DNA of 64,000 nucleotides from Sphingomonas horti (GCF_009753715.1 NZ_WQMS01000013.1:62001-126000); one strand, 5' to 3'. Shown: positions 47,532 through 58,930, counted from the first letter of the stretch. Notes: generated by a model from the sequence alone, not told the origin. Numbers and translations are program-made.

Positions 47532-49025
47532 TCAGACCAATTTCGCTTCCAGCCCCATTGCCTCGGCGAGCTGGCGGAAGCGCTTTTCGACCGCTTCGCC
47601 GTACAGACCGCGGTCCTGGCCGGGCAGGCTAAGGCATAGCGCCCTGCCCTCCACTTTCAGCGAGGATCGGCGCAGCGGCCCGGCGACGCCCCCACTGAGG
47701 CGCTGGCCGAGGCGGATCGCGAGGCCCCAGCGGATGGCGCGGCGCACGTCGTTCTCGCCGACCAGCGTCGCCAGGGCACCGAGCGAGCCGGCGCCGCCGC
47801 CGAATGCGGTGAACAGCGCCTGGCCGAGCAGCACGCGGCCACGCGCGTCGATGCCGACCCAATTACCGTGCGCGCCGGTCTCGAAAGCGCGCTCCGCCCG
47901 GAATTCGGGATTGGCGCGCCAGCCGGTGTCGCCGAGCAGGCAGGCGGCAAGCCGCAGCCGCGCGTCCGTGTTCTTCGGGAACAGCGGCGCGATCCAGCGA
48001 TCGAGCAGCTCGCCATGCTCCGGGAAGCGGCCCTGCACCTCGGCTTCCTCGCGGCACGCAACGATCAGCGGGTCTTCGGCCCGGATATCGTCGGGCAGGT
48101 CGCGGAACAGCAGCCCCTCGCGCAGACCATAGGCGGAGACGGTCAGGCTCTTGCTCTGCAGCTCCCGGACCAGCACCGCCAGCAACGCCGAGGCCTCGCC
48201 GAGCATCGCGATGCGGGAACCGGACAGCGACGGCACCAGCCTCAGCTGTTCGCGGCTGCTTTGCGCGACCGTGCGGGCCAGCCGGTCGGCGGCGGCCGGC
48301 GCCATCATATATTGGTGGACGATGGCGAGCGGATAGCCGGACAGCGCCATGTCGATCCGTGCCAGAGCGCGCCACGATCCGCCGACAAGGTAGAGCGGCA
48401 GCCCGCGTGCCGAAGCGAGCCAGGGCGCGCGCGCCAGATGCTCCGCGACCAGCGCGTCGAGCGCGCCCTTGCGGCCGTCGAGTCCCGCGATCCGGAGCAC
48501 GCCAAGCGGGAAGGACGCGCGATCACGCACGCGGCCGCCGGCGATTCGTGTGAGCTCCAGGCTGCCGCCGCCGAGGTCGCCGACCAGCCCGTCAGCGTCA
48601 GGGATGGCGCTCAGCACGCCCAGCGCCGCCGCTTCCGCTTCCTCCTGGCCTGGAAGAAGCTCGACCGTCAGCCCCAGCTCCGCCGCGCGGGCCAGCAGCT
48701 CGTCGCCATTGGCTGCGTCGCGGACCGCGGCAGTCGCGACGGTGCGCAGCCGCTCCACCCGCATCTCGTCGCTGAGCAGCTTGAACCGGGCGAGCGCGCG
48801 GAGCGCGGCGTCCATCGACGCGGGCGGTATGGCCCCCGTGGCATCCAGGCTGCGCCCCAGGCCGGCCATGATCTTTTCGTTGAACATCGCCGCCGGGATG
48901 CGCGCCGGGCCGCCATAGACGACGAGGCGGATCGAGTTCGAACCGATGTCGATGATCGCAGACCGGACCGCACGCGCGTGGCGCGCAGGCGCGGCGGGGC
49001 GATCGAGCAGCGCGGTGTCGCTCAC
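47532..49025 (-). CDS. ppx: Exopolyphosphatase / GppA family
   Basis: Hydrolyses terminal phosphates of polyphosphate (and possibly pppGpp). The 497-residue protein has the ASKHA phosphate loops [13 protein letters not shown] and [14 protein letters not shown] and a C-terminal helical region. The GTG start overlaps the ppk1 stop (GTGA), so the polyphosphate-making and -degrading enzymes are translationally coupled. Last gene of DUF2066-hdaA-ppk1-ppx. Confidence 0.94.
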   Translation of the reverse strand: MSDTALLDRPAAPARHARAVRSAIIDIGSNSIRLVVYGGPARIPAAMFNEKIMAGLGRSLDATGAIPPASMDAALRALARFKLLSDEMRVERLRTVATAAVRDAANGDELLARAAELGLTVELLPGQEEAEAAALGVLSAIPDADGLVGDLGGGSLELTRIAGGRVRDRASFPLGVLRIAGLDGRKGALDALVAEHLARAPWLASARGLPLYLVGGSWRALARIDMALSGYPLAIVHQYMMAPAAADRLARTVAQSSREQLRLVPSLSGSRIAMLGEASALLAVLVRELQSKSLTVSAYGLREGLLFRDLPDDIRAEDPLIVACREEAEVQGRFPEHGELLDRWIAPLFPKNTDARLRLAACLLGDTGWRANPEFRAERAFETGAHGNWVGIDARGRVLLGQALFTAFGGGAGSLGALATLVGENDVRRAIRWGLAIRLGQRLSGGVAGPLRRSSLKVEGRALCLSLPGQDRGLYGEAVEKRFRQLAEAMGLEAKLV

Positions 49026-51160
49026 CGGCGCCTCAGGCTCAACGTCGGCACCGCGTCGCTGTTGGCGAGCGACTTGCCGCGGCCGGAAAGCGACGGGTTG
49101 GTCATGAAATAGCGGTGCAGATTGAACGGGCGCTCACCCGGCACATCGCGGACATAGGAGCCGTCCGGCTGAAGCTCCCAGCTCTGCTCATTGTCGATCA
49201 GATTCGCGACCATCACCTGGTCCAGAACCTGATCGTGCACCGTCGGGTTCACGATCGGCAGCATATATTCGACGCGGCGGTCGAAATTGCGCGGCATCCA
49301 GTCGGCCGACGAGATGAAGACCTTCGCCTTGTCATTGGGAAGCGCGCGGCCGTTGCCGAACGCGAAGATGCGGCTGTGCTCAAGGAAGCGGCCGATGATC
49401 GACTTGACGCGGATATTCTCCGAAAGGCCCGGCACGCCGGGCCTGAGGCAGCAGATGCCGCGGATGACGAGGTCGACATGCACGCCCGCGGCACTGGCCG
49501 CGTAGAGCTTCTCGATCATCGCGGGGTCGACCAGCGAGTTCATCTTCGCCCAGATGCTCGCCGGCCGGCCCGCACGGGCATGCGCGATCTCGTCGTCGAT
49601 CAGCGCCGACAGCCGCTCGCGCAGGTGAAGCGGCGAAATGGTCAGCAGTTCAAGGTTGGTCGGCTCGACATAGCCGGTGATGTAGTTGAACAGCTGCGCC
49701 GCATCGCGCCCGACGCGCGGATCGGCGGTGAAGAAGCTGAGGTCGGTATAAACCTTGGCGGTGATCGGATGGTAATTGCCGGTCCCGAAATGGCAGTAGG
49801 TGCGGTAGCCGCCTTCCTCCCGCCGCACGACCATCGATACCTTGGCGTGGGTTTTCCATTCGATGAAGCCATAGACGACCTGCACGCCCGCGCGCTCCAG
49901 CGCGGAGGCCCAGAGCAGGTTCTGCTCTTCGTCGAAGCGCGCCTTCAGCTCGACCACGGCGGTGACCGACTTGCCGGCCTCCGCCGCGTCGATCAGCGCG
50001 CGGATGACGGCCGACTGCTTGCCGGCGCGGTAGAGCGTCTGCTTGATCGCGACCACGTCAGGGTCAGCCGCGGCCTGGTTCAGGAAGGCGAGCACGACGT
50101 CGAACGTTTCGTAAGGGTGATGGACGACGATGTCCTTGGCCTTGATCGCGGCGAAGCAGTCGCCGCCATATTCGCGGATGCGTTCCGGGAAGCGGGGCGA
50201 GAACGGGTCCCATTTGAGGTCGGGCCGGTCTTCCTCGACCAGCGCCTCGAGGTCCCCGATGCCGAGCAAGCCGCCGGCGACGGTCACGATCGTATCGCCG
50301 CCCAGTTCCTCGCGGACCTGGCGCTCGAGCGCTTCGGGAATGCCCTTTTCCAGCTCCAGCCGGATCACCCGACCGCGGCGGCGGCGCTTGATCGCGCTGC
50401 GGAAATAGCGGACCAGGTCTTCCGCTTCCTCCTCGATCTCGATGTCGCTGTCCCGGATCACCCGGAACACGCCGGAGCCGTTCACCTCGTAGCCTGGGAA
50501 TAGCAGCGCGGTGAAGGCGCGGAGCACTGATTCCATCGCGATGTAGCGCGCCCGCTCGCCGGGAATCCGCACGAACGGCGGCAAGGTCGGCGGCAGCATC
50601 ACCAGCTCACGGATCGGCTCCTTGTCCGACAGGCGCACCAGGTCGAAGATCACGCCCAGCCCGCGATTCGGGATGAAGGGAAACGGGTGCGCCGGATCGA
50701 GGGCCTGCGGCGTGATGATCGGGAAGATGTGGGCGCGGAAATGGGCTTCCAGCCAGTTGCGGGCGTCCGCCGGCAGGTCATGTTCGTCGACCAGCGCGAT
50801 CTCGGCCGCCGCCAGCGCCTCGCGGAGATCGGCCCAGACCCGCTGCTGCGCCTGCATCAGCGCCTCGGCCTCGGCGGTCACGGCGGCGAGTTGCTGATTG
50901 ACGGTGAAGCCCTCGGGCGAGCGCTCGTCGACGTCCTGGAGCTGCTGACCCTTCAGGCCCGCCACCCGCACCATGAAGAACTCGTCGAGATTGTTGCCGG
51001 AGATCGACAGGAAACGCAGCCGCTCCAGCAACGGATGGTTCGGATTGCAGGCTTCTTCGAGCACCCGCCGGTTGAAGGCGAGCCAGCTCAGCTCCCGGTT
51101 GAAATAGCGCTGGCCGTCGCTCGGCGCCGCTTCCTCGCGCAGGGCCGGTTCGGGGCGCAT
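49022..51160 (-). CDS. ppk1: Polyphosphate kinase 1
   Basis: Makes polyphosphate from ATP via an autophosphorylated His. The 712-residue protein has the N-terminal [15 protein letters not shown], the catalytic His region [16 protein letters not shown], and [14 protein letters not shown] near the C-terminus. The ATG at 51160 overlaps the hdaA stop (ATGA), and its own stop overlaps the ppx GTG. This places a replication regulator and polyphosphate synthesis on one transcript. Confidence 0.96.
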   Translation of the reverse strand: MRPEPALREEAAPSDGQRYFNRELSWLAFNRRVLEEACNPNHPLLERLRFLSISGNNLDEFFMVRVAGLKGQQLQDVDERSPEGFTVNQQLAAVTAEAEALMQAQQRVWADLREALAAAEIALVDEHDLPADARNWLEAHFRAHIFPIITPQALDPAHPFPFIPNRGLGVIFDLVRLSDKEPIRELVMLPPTLPPFVRIPGERARYIAMESVLRAFTALLFPGYEVNGSGVFRVIRDSDIEIEEEAEDLVRYFRSAIKRRRRGRVIRLELEKGIPEALERQVREELGGDTIVTVAGGLLGIGDLEALVEEDRPDLKWDPFSPRFPERIREYGGDCFAAIKAKDIVVHHPYETFDVVLAFLNQAAADPDVVAIKQTLYRAGKQSAVIRALIDAAEAGKSVTAVVELKARFDEEQNLLWASALERAGVQVVYGFIEWKTHAKVSMVVRREEGGYRTYCHFGTGNYHPITAKVYTDLSFFTADPRVGRDAAQLFNYITGYVEPTNLELLTISPLHLRERLSALIDDEIAHARAGRPASIWAKMNSLVDPAMIEKLYAASAAGVHVDLVIRGICCLRPGVPGLSENIRVKSIIGRFLEHSRIFAFGNGRALPNDKAKVFISSADWMPRNFDRRVEYMLPIVNPTVHDQVLDQVMVANLIDNEQSWELQPDGSYVRDVPGERPFNLHRYFMTNPSLSGRGKSLANSDAVPTLSLRRR

Positions 51161-51765
51161 CAGAACAAATCCTCCTGCTTCGCGGCGAACGTATCGCGCG
51201 CCAGCTTGATCGACAATCGCACGCGTTTGGCCAACGCCGCCTCGTCGAGCGCGTCGACCGCCTGGATAATCCCGATATGGGTCCGCTCGATCCGGGGCAT
51301 CAGCCAGGGCACGAGACCGGGCGGCACCTGCAAATTGCGCTGCAGCAGCAGCTTTTCGATCAGCCTCGCGGCCAGCGCGTCGTCGGGATCGCCCAGGCTG
51401 ATCACCGGCGTGGCCGACAGGCGGGTCCTCAGGTCCGGCAGCCGGATTTTCCAGGCCGGCGGCGCTTCGTCGGCGACGATCAGCAGCGGCTTATGGCTCT
51501 CCTGCGCGCCGTTCCAGGCGTGGAACAGCTCTTCCTCCGGCCGGCGGTCTGCATCGTCGATCAACCGTCCGCCCGATTTCCGGGCGAACAGGCGGCCGAG
51601 CAGGCTGCGGCCGGATTTGCGCGGCCCGACCAGCAAGGTCGCCATCACCGGCCAGGTGCCCCAATGTTCGAGGTGCTTGACCGCGCGCGCGTTGCTTTCG
51701 CCGACGATGAAGTCTTCCTGACGCTCGTCGGCGGGCCAGCCGAGCGGCAGCGCCATCTGGTTCAT
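51160..51765 (-). CDS. hdaA: DnaA-related replication regulator HdaA
   Basis: A 201-residue DnaA-like AAA+ protein without the DNA-binding domain. It begins [10 protein letters not shown], where QMALPL is a sliding-clamp-binding motif; a P-loop-like GPRKSGRS and an IVADEAPP Walker B-like stretch follow. In Caulobacter HdaA works with the clamp to stimulate DnaA-ATP hydrolysis (RIDA). The ATG overlaps the stop of the DUF2066 gene, and the gene overlaps ppk1. The dnaA gene is 27 kb away in the same window. Confidence 0.9.
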   Translation of the reverse strand: MNQMALPLGWPADERQEDFIVGESNARAVKHLEHWGTWPVMATLLVGPRKSGRSLLGRLFARKSGGRLIDDADRRPEEELFHAWNGAQESHKPLLIVADEAPPAWKIRLPDLRTRLSATPVISLGDPDDALAARLIEKLLLQRNLQVPPGLVPWLMPRIERTHIGIIQAVDALDEAALAKRVRLSIKLARDTFAAKQEDLF

Positions 51766-53045
51766 TTGCGGGCCGGGGTTCCGCTCGGGCTTGGCGACGG
51801 CGACGCCGGAGCCGCCGGTGCGCCGCGACGGATGCGGAGCGTGCTCGGGCCTTGCTGGACCTGCCAGCCGCGCGCCTGGAGAGCCGCGGCGAGCGCGCCC
51901 TGATCGCCGGCGAAGTTCACCCGCATCACCGACACGCCGCCGAGCGCGAGGCTCGCCGTCTGCGCGGTCCGAACGCCGGGGATGCCGCGAAGGGTCGACT
52001 CGCCGGCGCTGACGGACGCGACGTCCGGCGTGTCGTACTGAACGTTGATGACCGAGACGCCGGGCGTCAGCACGTCGGAAACGACGGTCGGCGTTTCTTC
52101 CGGAGCCGCGTTGGCGAGCGCGTCCAGCTCTTCGTCGGTGGGGGCAACCGGCTCGGCGATCAGCGACGGGTCGGGGACCAGCCTGCCCTGCTGCAGCGCC
52201 TGGACGAACAGCGCGTCCATCCGCTTCACGCCTTCATCCAGCAGCTTCGGCAGCCCGTCGGCCGAGTCGACCCGGAGCACGAAGCCGCCAAGATATTCGC
52301 GATCGGGCCCATGATAGGCGGAGAAGCGACCGATCACCGGGCCGCCGGGCCACTGGCGCTGAATCTCCACCTGCGGGACCAGCACGTCGGCGGCGCCATA
52401 GCCGTCGATCAGCAGCCGCCACCAGGTGCGACCGGGGCGCCGGGTCTGGGCCGGCGTCAGGATCAGCGAATCGACTCCGGTGCCGGTCGGCCGGACATAA
52501 TCGATCGGGCTGCCGCCGGTGCGGAAACGGGCCCAGGCCTTCTGCCATTCGGTGCGCGTCTCGAACGATTGCGGCACGCCGCCGGACCATTGCACGGGGA
52601 TGATCAGCATCGGCGCCGAGCGCATCAGGTTTCCGGTGGTGCCGAGGATGGTGCCGGCGCGGGCGCGGTCGAACAGGACGCCCAGCCGCGCGATATAGCG
52701 ATGCGGGCCGATCTGCTCATTCTCGACGACGATGCCGGCGACGATTCCGTCCAGCGCCGAATCGGACAGGCTGGGCCCTTTCTCGCCGCCATGGGTCCGC
52801 GCCCAGAGCGCGTCCCAGCCGCGGCGCTGCGCCAGCCGCCAGCCGGCAAGCCGCGCGGCTTCCGCGTTCGCCGCATAAACGTCGACGTCGATCCCCGTCA
52901 CCTCGAAGCTCGACGAGCTGTCGACCGGCGGCACGCCGCGATCGCCACCTTCGATCTGCGCGCGCAGCACCGCCGCGGCGCCGAGCGCCACGACCAGCAA
53001 CAGGACCAACGGAATCGGAACGGAGAAACGGCGCAGCGCGATCAC
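51762..53045 (-). CDS. DUF2066-like exported protein
   Basis: A 427-residue protein with one N-terminal hydrophobic segment (about residues 10-28, secreted or membrane-anchored), then a region with [22 protein letters not shown] and further beta-rich parts. It ends in a proline- and serine-rich tail. Length, position between purM and hda, and order match the DUF2066 gene that occupies this place in Pseudomonas; the assignment rests on this and not on a sequence search. The function is unknown. The GTG start has AAGGG nearby and lies 61 bases from the divergent purM ATG. Its stop overlaps hdaA. Confidence 0.7.
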   Translation of the reverse strand: MIALRRFSVPIPLVLLLVVALGAAAVLRAQIEGGDRGVPPVDSSSSFEVTGIDVDVYAANAEAARLAGWRLAQRRGWDALWARTHGGEKGPSLSDSALDGIVAGIVVENEQIGPHRYIARLGVLFDRARAGTILGTTGNLMRSAPMLIIPVQWSGGVPQSFETRTEWQKAWARFRTGGSPIDYVRPTGTGVDSLILTPAQTRRPGRTWWRLLIDGYGAADVLVPQVEIQRQWPGGPVIGRFSAYHGPDREYLGGFVLRVDSADGLPKLLDEGVKRMDALFVQALQQGRLVPDPSLIAEPVAPTDEELDALANAAPEETPTVVSDVLTPGVSVINVQYDTPDVASVSAGESTLRGIPGVRTAQTASLALGGVSVMRVNFAGDQGALAAALQARGWQVQQGPSTLRIRRGAPAAPASPSPSPSGTPARK

Positions 53046-53106
53046 GGCGCCCTTCTGGCGCGTCCCCGGTGGAAATCCAAGCGTCTTGTCGCTAGGGCGC
53101 GCGCCT

Positions 53107-54201
53107 ATGAGTGAGGGCGACAGCTATACCTATGCCCGGGCGGGCGTCTCGATTGCGGCCGGAAATGCGCTGGTGAAGGCGATCGCGCCGCTGGCCAAGG
53201 CGACGCGGCGGCCGGGGGCAGACGCGGAGTTGGGCGGCTTCGGCGGCTTCTTCGATCTGAAGGCGGCGGGCTATGCCGACCCGCTGCTGGTCGCGGCGAA
53301 CGACGGCGTCGGCACCAAGCTGAAGCTCGCGATCGAGCATGACCGGCACGACGGCGTCGGCATCGACCTTGTCGCGATGTGCGCGAACGACCTGATCGTG
53401 CAGGGCGCGGAGCCGCTGTTCTTCCTCGACTATTACGCGACCGGAAGGCTGGAGAGCGGCGTCGCCGAACGCGTGATCGCCGGCATCGCCGAGGGCTGCC
53501 GCCGGGCCGGCTGCGCGCTGATAGGCGGCGAGACGGCGGAAATGCCGGGCATGTATGTCGATGGCGACTATGATCTGGCCGGCTTCTGCGTCGGCGCGGT
53601 GGAGCGGGACCAGGCGCTCACCGGCAACCGCGTCAAGGCCGGCGACATGATCCTGGGCCTCGCTTCCACCGGAGTTCATTCCAACGGCTATTCGCTGGTG
53701 CGCAGGCTGGCGGCGGACAAGGGCTGGAAGCTGAACCGCCCTGCCCTGTTCGACCAGGACGCGCTGCTGATCGACGCGCTGATGGCGCCGACGCGCATCT
53801 ATGTGAAGTCGCTGCTGCCGCTGGTGCGCGCGGGCAAGATCGCGGCGCTGGCCCACATCACCGGCGGCGGGCTGCTGGAGAATGTGCCGCGCGTGCTGCC
53901 CGACGGCCTCCACGCCCGCATCGACGCCGACGCCTGGCCGCAGCCGCGGCTGATGGCGTTCCTGCAGGCACAAGGCGCAATCGAGCCGGAGGAAATGGCG
54001 CGCACCTTCAACTGCGGCATAGGCATGGTCGCGGTGGTCGCGCCGGACCAGGCCGATGGCGTCAAGGCCGCGCTGGAAGCCGCGGGCGAGACGGTGTTCG
54101 CGATCGGCCGTGTCGAACAAGGCCCGCGCGGCTGCACCGTCGCCGGCTCGGACGAAGCCTGGTCGGCACGAGAGCCCTGGGAGGCAAAGCACCTTGCCTG
54201 A
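53107..54201 (+). CDS. purM: Phosphoribosylformylglycinamidine cyclo-ligase
   Basis: Closes the imidazole ring in purine synthesis (FGAM to AIR). The ATG at 53107 begins [16 protein letters not shown], the family's usual start; an in-frame earlier start at 53086 is unlikely. The 364-residue length is normal. [22 protein letters not shown] and FNCGIGM motifs are present. Its 3' end overlaps the purN start by 8 bases, so the two purine enzymes are coupled. Confidence 0.96.
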   Translation: MSEGDSYTYARAGVSIAAGNALVKAIAPLAKATRRPGADAELGGFGGFFDLKAAGYADPLLVAANDGVGTKLKLAIEHDRHDGVGIDLVAMCANDLIVQGAEPLFFLDYYATGRLESGVAERVIAGIAEGCRRAGCALIGGETAEMPGMYVDGDYDLAGFCVGAVERDQALTGNRVKAGDMILGLASTGVHSNGYSLVRRLAADKGWKLNRPALFDQDALLIDALMAPTRIYVKSLLPLVRAGKIAALAHITGGGLLENVPRVLPDGLHARIDADAWPQPRLMAFLQAQGAIEPEEMARTFNCGIGMVAVVAPDQADGVKAALEAAGETVFAIGRVEQGPRGCTVAGSDEAWSAREPWEAKHLA

Positions 54202-55138
54202 GCGCGCTCGGGTCGCCGTGCTCATTTCCGGGCGCGGGTCGAACATGGCTGCCTTGCTCTACGCATCCCGGCTGCCGGATTGCCCGTACGAGGTCGTGCT
54301 GGTCGCTTCGAATGATCCGGACGCGGCGGGGCTGGCGCTGGCGAAGGCGGAAAGGGTTCCCACGTTCGCGCTCAGCCACAAGGGGATGGGGCGCGCGGAG
54401 TTCGATGCGCTGATCGACGCGCAGCTGCGGGCTGCCGGCGCCGATTATGTGGCGCTGGCCGGCTATATGCGGCTGCTCTCGCCCGAGTTCATCGACAAAT
54501 GGGGCGGGCGGATCGTCAACATTCACCCGTCCCTGCTGCCCAGATACAAGGGGCTCGACACCCATACACGGGCGCTGGAAGCCGGCGACCGGACGGTCGG
54601 CTGCTCTGTGCACGAAGTGACGGCGGAGCTCGACGACGGGCCGGTGCTGGATCAGATCGAGGTCGCGGTGCTGCCGGGCGACACGGCCGAGACGCTCGCC
54701 GCGCGGGTGCTGATCGCGGAGCATCAGCTCTATCCGCGCGCGCTGGCCAATTTCGTGACGCGCGACCGCACGCCCGAGGCGAAGCTAGGCCGCGTGCGCG
54801 AGATCGCCACCCAGCTGCCCGGTGCGGAGGAGACGATTTCCCACGGCATGCCCTGCTTCCGCGTTCAGGGCGGCAAGATGTTCTGCTATTTCACGCACGA
54901 CCATCATGGCGACGGCATCATCGCGATCATCGTCAAGACCAGCGGGCCTGACGAGCAGGCGCAGCTGATCGACCAGGATCCCGACATCTACTACCGCCCC
55001 GCCTATTTCGGGCCGAGCGGCTGGGTCGGCGTGCGGCTGGACAGCGGCGACACGGACTGGGATCATGTCGCCGACCGGATCGAGCTCAGCTGGAAGCTGG
55101 TCGCGCCACGTAAATTGGTCGGGATCAGAGAGTTTTGA
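54194..55138 (+). CDS. purN: Phosphoribosylglycinamide formyltransferase fused to a YjbR/MmcQ-like domain
   Basis: A 314-residue protein in two parts. Residues 1-192 are a complete PurN, the formyl-THF-dependent third enzyme of purine synthesis, with N109 and H111 (VNIHPSLLP) and D147 (LDDGP) as catalytic residues. Residues about 196-314 form a YjbR/MmcQ-like (DUF419) domain: [38 protein letters not shown], and [10 protein letters not shown]. The TTG at 54194 has GGGAGG 9 bases upstream. PurN alone is usually 190-220 residues, so the tail is an added domain. Its role is unknown. Confidence 0.9.
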   Translation: MPERARVAVLISGRGSNMAALLYASRLPDCPYEVVLVASNDPDAAGLALAKAERVPTFALSHKGMGRAEFDALIDAQLRAAGADYVALAGYMRLLSPEFIDKWGGRIVNIHPSLLPRYKGLDTHTRALEAGDRTVGCSVHEVTAELDDGPVLDQIEVAVLPGDTAETLAARVLIAEHQLYPRALANFVTRDRTPEAKLGRVREIATQLPGAEETISHGMPCFRVQGGKMFCYFTHDHHGDGIIAIIVKTSGPDEQAQLIDQDPDIYYRPAYFGPSGWVGVRLDSGDTDWDHVADRIELSWKLVAPRKLVGIREF

Positions 55139-55737
55139 GCGAAACACCTAAGGAACGGCGCGAAGCCGCCAAGATCCGCCGCCGCTGGATTTCGCTGGGC
55201 GAAGCCGTCGCCGTCGCGGCCGTGCTGATCTCCGCCGCGACGCTATGGAACAGCTATGCGGAGCGCAGGAGCGCGGAAGCCGACCGCGCCGCCACAGCGC
55301 AGAAGGAAGGCAAGGTGGAGGCGGCGCTGGTGCTCCGTGCCCGCCCTGTCGATGACGGCAAGAGGCTGACCATCGAGGCGGTCGACCCGGATCAGGTGAT
55401 CCAGAGCCAGCGGCTGATCCTGCCGTCGAAGCTGGACGTCACGCCGATCGAAACGGCCGGCGATGCGCGGATCGAGGCGCGCTGGCTGGCCGACGCGCTG
55501 AAGGAATCGGACGCGAAGCGCACCGCCGCCGGCGACCTGCGCGTGCCGGTCGCGATCGTCAGCCGCTTCACCAGCAAAGGCGAGATGCATGACGCGGCGG
55601 CGGTGTATCAGCTCGCCTATGTGCGCGAAGGGCATTTGCTGGGGGGCAGCAGCATCCGCTTGCGCGGCCTGTCGCTGGTCGGGCGCGTGCCGGAAGCGCA
55701 GGCGAAAAAAGCCGTGGACGGGGCGTTCAGGCGCTGA
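55135..55737 (+). CDS. Hypothetical single-helix membrane protein
   Basis: A 200-residue protein of unknown function. A basic N-terminus (KERREAAKIRRRW) is followed by one hydrophobic helix (about residues 21-38), then a short charged coiled-coil-like stretch, and a globular region outside the helix. The TTG start at 55135 overlaps the purN stop (TTGA), which supports translation from the purine operon. I recognise no family. The GVKRTAAGDLRVP-type central part is ordinary mixed alpha/beta. An inverted repeat follows 7 bases downstream. Confidence 0.7.
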   Translation: MSETPKERREAAKIRRRWISLGEAVAVAAVLISAATLWNSYAERRSAEADRAATAQKEGKVEAALVLRARPVDDGKRLTIEAVDPDQVIQSQRLILPSKLDVTPIETAGDARIEARWLADALKESDAKRTAAGDLRVPVAIVSRFTSKGEMHDAAAVYQLAYVREGHLLGGSSIRLRGLSLVGRVPEAQAKKAVDGAFRR

Positions 55738-55743
55738 ATCTGT

Positions 55744-55819
55744 CCTGTATTCCCGCGAAAGCGGGAATCCCTCTTTTCTCGACGCCGTTTCTAGATTTCC
55801 GCTTTCGCGGGAATACAGG
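55744..55819. repeat. Long inverted repeat, CCTGTATTCCCGCGAAAGCGG arms
   Basis: Two arms of 21 bases, at 55744-55764 and 55799-55819, are exactly complementary. Each arm also contains a smaller hairpin (CCCGCGAAAGCGGG). It separates the convergent ends of the hypothetical gene and the CocE/NonD hydrolase gene. The core TTCCCGCGAAAGCGGGAA is a dispersed repeat known in several proteobacteria. Confidence 0.9.
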
Positions 55820-55821
55820 AG

Positions 55822-57687
55822 TCAGTCCGAAACCACCGGCAGCCACACCGCACTCGGCCGCCACTCATCGTGGTAGATGGTCTGAGTCGCTTTCCGATAG
55901 TCTGCCGGCTTCGCGTTGAAGATGTTCGGCACGAACGTTTGCGGGTTGCGGTCGTAGAGCGGGAACAGGCTCGACTGGACCTGCACCATCAGCTTGTGGC
56001 CCGGCTGGAACACATGGTTCACGTTCGGCAGCGACCATTTGTAGTCCTCAGCCTTGCCGGGCTTCAGCGGTTCCGGCTTCTCGAAGCTGTGGACATAGCG
56101 GCCGCGGAAGATCTCGATGCCGATCGGCAGCTCCGAACCGTCGGGCGAGACGTCGATCAGCTTCACCACCCAATCGCTGTCAGTGCCGCTGGTTGCCGCC
56201 CATAGGTCCACCTTCGGCGCACCCATGATGTGCACCGGCTTGTCGAGCGCGGCGGACGTAAAGGTCAGCACGTCCGGCCGGCTTTCGACGAAGCGCTGGT
56301 CGTGGAGCAGCCAGGTCCGCCAGACGTCGTTCTCGCGAAAATGCACCGGGCGCGGCACGAACGGCACCGGCTTGGCGGGATCGGAGACGTAGCTGTCGGA
56401 CCCGCCGCGAGGCTTGCTCCAGGACAGGCCGAAATCGCCCTGCAGATAAAGCGGCGTCGCGGTGCCGGCGGGCCATTTCTGCGAGACCTGCCACTGGTCG
56501 GCTCCGGTCGCATAGGTCAGCACCGGCGGCGTCGGCGTCTGCGGCGCGCCGTCCTTCAGATAGCGGTCGAGGAACGGCTTCATATAATCGCGGCGGAATT
56601 GAAGGCCGGTATCGCCCTTCAGCTTCACCTGGCCGAGCTCGCGCGCCTCGTAATTGACGCCGCTGTGCCGCCATGGGCCGATCACCAGCGACACCATGTC
56701 GTTGTTCGCGTCCTGCGGCTCCAGCGCGCGATAGACGGCGGGCGCGCCGTAGCTGTCTTCCTGGTCCCATTGCCCGACGACGAGCATGGTTGGCACGGTC
56801 AGCTTGCGGGCGCCGAGCAATTTATCGACCGCCTGATCCTGCCAGTAGCTGTCATAGGCCGGGTGCTCCATGAACTTGCGGGTGACGGCGAAAGCGTCGA
56901 GGCCATAGGCGCGAGCGAAATCGCCCGCCGAGCCGGCGTCCAGATAGGTCGTGTAGTCGTCGCCATCGCCGTGCGGAATGTCGCCGCCATTGTCCTTTGC
57001 CATTTGCCCTGTGAAATAGTCGAAGCTGTTCAGGCGGAAGGCGCCGTTGTGAAACCAGTCGTCGCCCATCCAGCCATCGACCATCGGGCTTTGCGGCACC
57101 GCCGCCTTCAACGCCGGGTGCGGGTCGACCAGGGCCATCAGAGAAGTAAAGCCGAGATAGGAGGAGCCGGTGATGCCAACCTTGCCGTTCGACTCGGGCA
57201 CGTTCTTCGCCAGCCAGTCGATCGTGTCATAGGCGTCGGTGGCGTGGTCGACCGGCGTGTCGTTGAGCGGCCCGCGCAGGGGGCGGTTCATCACATAGTC
57301 GCCCTCCGACTTATGAAGGCCGCGCACGTCCTGATAGACGCGAATATAGCCGTCGTTGACGAACTCCTTGTCCATGATCGGCAGGATGTCCTCGATCCGC
57401 TGGCTCGGGATGCGCCACGTCGCCTTGTCCGCGTCATAGGGCGTGCGGCTGAGCAGGATCGGCCCGTTCTTCGTGCCTTTGCGCATCACGATGACGGTGA
57501 ACAGCTTAACCCCGTCGCGCATCGGGATCATCACCTCGCGCCGGATGTAATCGGCCTGCGGGCGCACGCGCTGATATTCGGCGACCGTGTCCGGCGCCAT
57601 CGGCGGCGTCTGGGCGGTGGCGATGGCAGGAGCGAGGGCGAGCGTTGCGAGCAGCAAGGCCTTGGTCATGGGAAGGGTTTGTTGCAT
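55822..57687 (-). CDS. CocE/NonD-family (X-Pro dipeptidyl-peptidase S15-like) hydrolase
   Basis: A 621-residue secreted serine hydrolase. A signal peptide covers about residues 7-25 ([19 protein letters not shown]). The alpha/beta-hydrolase nucleophile is in TGSSYLGF (GxSYxG), an acid in VVGQWDQED, and the catalytic His in IGPWRHSG. The C-terminal jellyroll domain is complete. The family includes cocaine esterase, glutaryl-7-ACA acylase and dipeptidyl peptidases; substrate unknown. The ATG at 57687 has only a weak upstream site, and the ATG at 57669 is an alternative. It is divergent from rplM. Confidence 0.9.
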   Translation of the reverse strand: MQQTLPMTKALLLATLALAPAIATAQTPPMAPDTVAEYQRVRPQADYIRREVMIPMRDGVKLFTVIVMRKGTKNGPILLSRTPYDADKATWRIPSQRIEDILPIMDKEFVNDGYIRVYQDVRGLHKSEGDYVMNRPLRGPLNDTPVDHATDAYDTIDWLAKNVPESNGKVGITGSSYLGFTSLMALVDPHPALKAAVPQSPMVDGWMGDDWFHNGAFRLNSFDYFTGQMAKDNGGDIPHGDGDDYTTYLDAGSAGDFARAYGLDAFAVTRKFMEHPAYDSYWQDQAVDKLLGARKLTVPTMLVVGQWDQEDSYGAPAVYRALEPQDANNDMVSLVIGPWRHSGVNYEARELGQVKLKGDTGLQFRRDYMKPFLDRYLKDGAPQTPTPPVLTYATGADQWQVSQKWPAGTATPLYLQGDFGLSWSKPRGGSDSYVSDPAKPVPFVPRPVHFRENDVWRTWLLHDQRFVESRPDVLTFTSAALDKPVHIMGAPKVDLWAATSGTDSDWVVKLIDVSPDGSELPIGIEIFRGRYVHSFEKPEPLKPGKAEDYKWSLPNVNHVFQPGHKLMVQVQSSLFPLYDRNPQTFVPNIFNAKPADYRKATQTIYHDEWRPSAVWLPVVSD

Positions 57688-57850
57688 CCGCGATCGGGAT
57701 TGTCACGTCCGACCTGATTTGAGCAAGGTATTATTTTACCCGTCACGAACCGCGCCGTTTTGCTTGACTTTTCGCCCCTCCCCACGCAAATGCCCCGCCA
57801 GCAGCACCGCCCCTGCCGGGCGGCGTCGTTTGTTTCTAGCAGAGGTGGCC

Positions 57851-58330
57851 ATGAAGGCGCTGATGAAGACGACCAAGTCGGCAACGCCGGCCACGGTCGA
57901 GAAGAAGTGGCATCTGATCGATGCCGACGGTCTGGTGGTCGGGCGTCTCGCCTCGATCGTCGCCAACATCCTGCGCGGCAAGCACAAGCCGAGCTTTACC
58001 CCCCACATCGACTGCGGCGACAACGTCATCATCGTCAATGCGGGCAAGGTGCGGTTCACTGGCAACAAGCTGCAGGACAAGATGTACTACAAGCACACCG
58101 GCTATCCGGGCGGCTTGAAGGAAATCACCGCGGGCAAGGTGCTGGAAGGCCGCTTCCCGGAGCGTGTGCTCGAGAAGGCGATCGAGCGGATGATCCCACG
58201 CGGTCCGCTCGGCCGCCAGCAGATGCGCAACCTGCGCATCTTCGCCGGCGCGGAGCATGACCATGCCGCGCAGAACCCCGAGGTGCTCGACGTCGCCTCG
58301 ATGAACCGCAAGAACAAGGTGGGCGCATAA
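57851..58330 (+). CDS. rplM: 50S ribosomal protein L13
   Basis: A 159-residue ribosomal protein. [18 protein letters not shown] and the [17 protein letters not shown] block are diagnostic. The ATG at 57851 has AGAGGTGG upstream; an ATG at 57863 is possible. It heads the conserved rplM-rpsI pair; the rpsI ATG overlaps its stop (TAATG). The 163 bases upstream contain TTGACT at 57764 but no clear -10. Confidence 0.97.
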   Translation: MKALMKTTKSATPATVEKKWHLIDADGLVVGRLASIVANILRGKHKPSFTPHIDCGDNVIIVNAGKVRFTGNKLQDKMYYKHTGYPGGLKEITAGKVLEGRFPERVLEKAIERMIPRGPLGRQQMRNLRIFAGAEHDHAAQNPEVLDVASMNRKNKVGA

Positions 58331-58854
58331 TGTCCGATACGCGTCAGTCCCTCGCCGACCTCGGCAACATCACCCAGGGCGTTGAGCCCGCCGTCGCGGC
58401 CGAAGGCGAAGCCGCCGCTCCGGTCGCCCAGCCCGCCGCGCCGCTGCGCGAGCAGCAGATCGACAAACAGGGCCGCGCCTATGCGACCGGCCGCCGCAAG
58501 GACGCCGTCGCCCGCGTCTGGCTGAAGCCGGGCAGCGGCAAGATCGTCGTCAACGGCCGCGACCAGGAAGTCTATTTCGCCCGCCCGACGCTGCGCCTGG
58601 TCATCAACCAGCCGTTCGACGTCGCCGAACGCCGCGAGCAGTATGACGTGATCGCGACCGTGAAGGGCGGCGGGCTTTCGGGCCAGGCAGGTGCTGTCAA
58701 GCACGGCATCGCCCAGGCGCTGAGCCGCTACGAGCCGGCGCTGCGCTCCACGGTCAAGGCCGCCGGCTTCCTGACCCGCGACTCGCGCGTCGTCGAGCGC
58801 AAGAAGTACGGCCGCGCCAAGGCCCGCCGCAGCTTCCAGTTCTCGAAGCGCTAA
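58330..58854 (+). CDS. rpsI: 30S ribosomal protein S9
   Basis: A 174-residue ribosomal protein whose C-terminal tail reaches the decoding centre. The end [16 protein letters not shown] is conserved, as are [15 protein letters not shown] and [14 protein letters not shown]. It has an alanine-, proline-rich N-terminal extension of about 40 residues (residues 15-40) typical of alphaproteobacterial S9. Coupled to rplM; a terminator follows 23 bases downstream. Confidence 0.97.
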   Translation: MSDTRQSLADLGNITQGVEPAVAAEGEAAAPVAQPAAPLREQQIDKQGRAYATGRRKDAVARVWLKPGSGKIVVNGRDQEVYFARPTLRLVINQPFDVAERREQYDVIATVKGGGLSGQAGAVKHGIAQALSRYEPALRSTVKAAGFLTRDSRVVERKKYGRAKARRSFQFSKR

Positions 58855-58876
58855 GGCTCGCGACACTTACAAAGAC

Positions 58877-58907
58877 AAAGGGCGGTCCCGTTCGGGGCCG
58901 CCCTTTT
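58877..58907 (+). terminator. Rho-independent terminator of rplM-rpsI (bidirectional)
   Basis: AAAGGGCGG (58877-58885) pairs with CCGCCCTTT (58898-58906) around a CCC/GGG-closed loop, followed by T residues on the plus strand and by T residues on the minus strand as well. It can terminate both rpsI and the convergent small membrane-protein gene. Confidence 0.88.
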
Positions 58908-58930
58908 CGATTCGGCGATATGCGCGTCCG

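Noticed and set aside
57764-57792. rplM promoter with TTGACT
   Set aside because: The -35 is good but the hexamer 17 bases on (CAAATG) is a poor -10; not listed as a feature.
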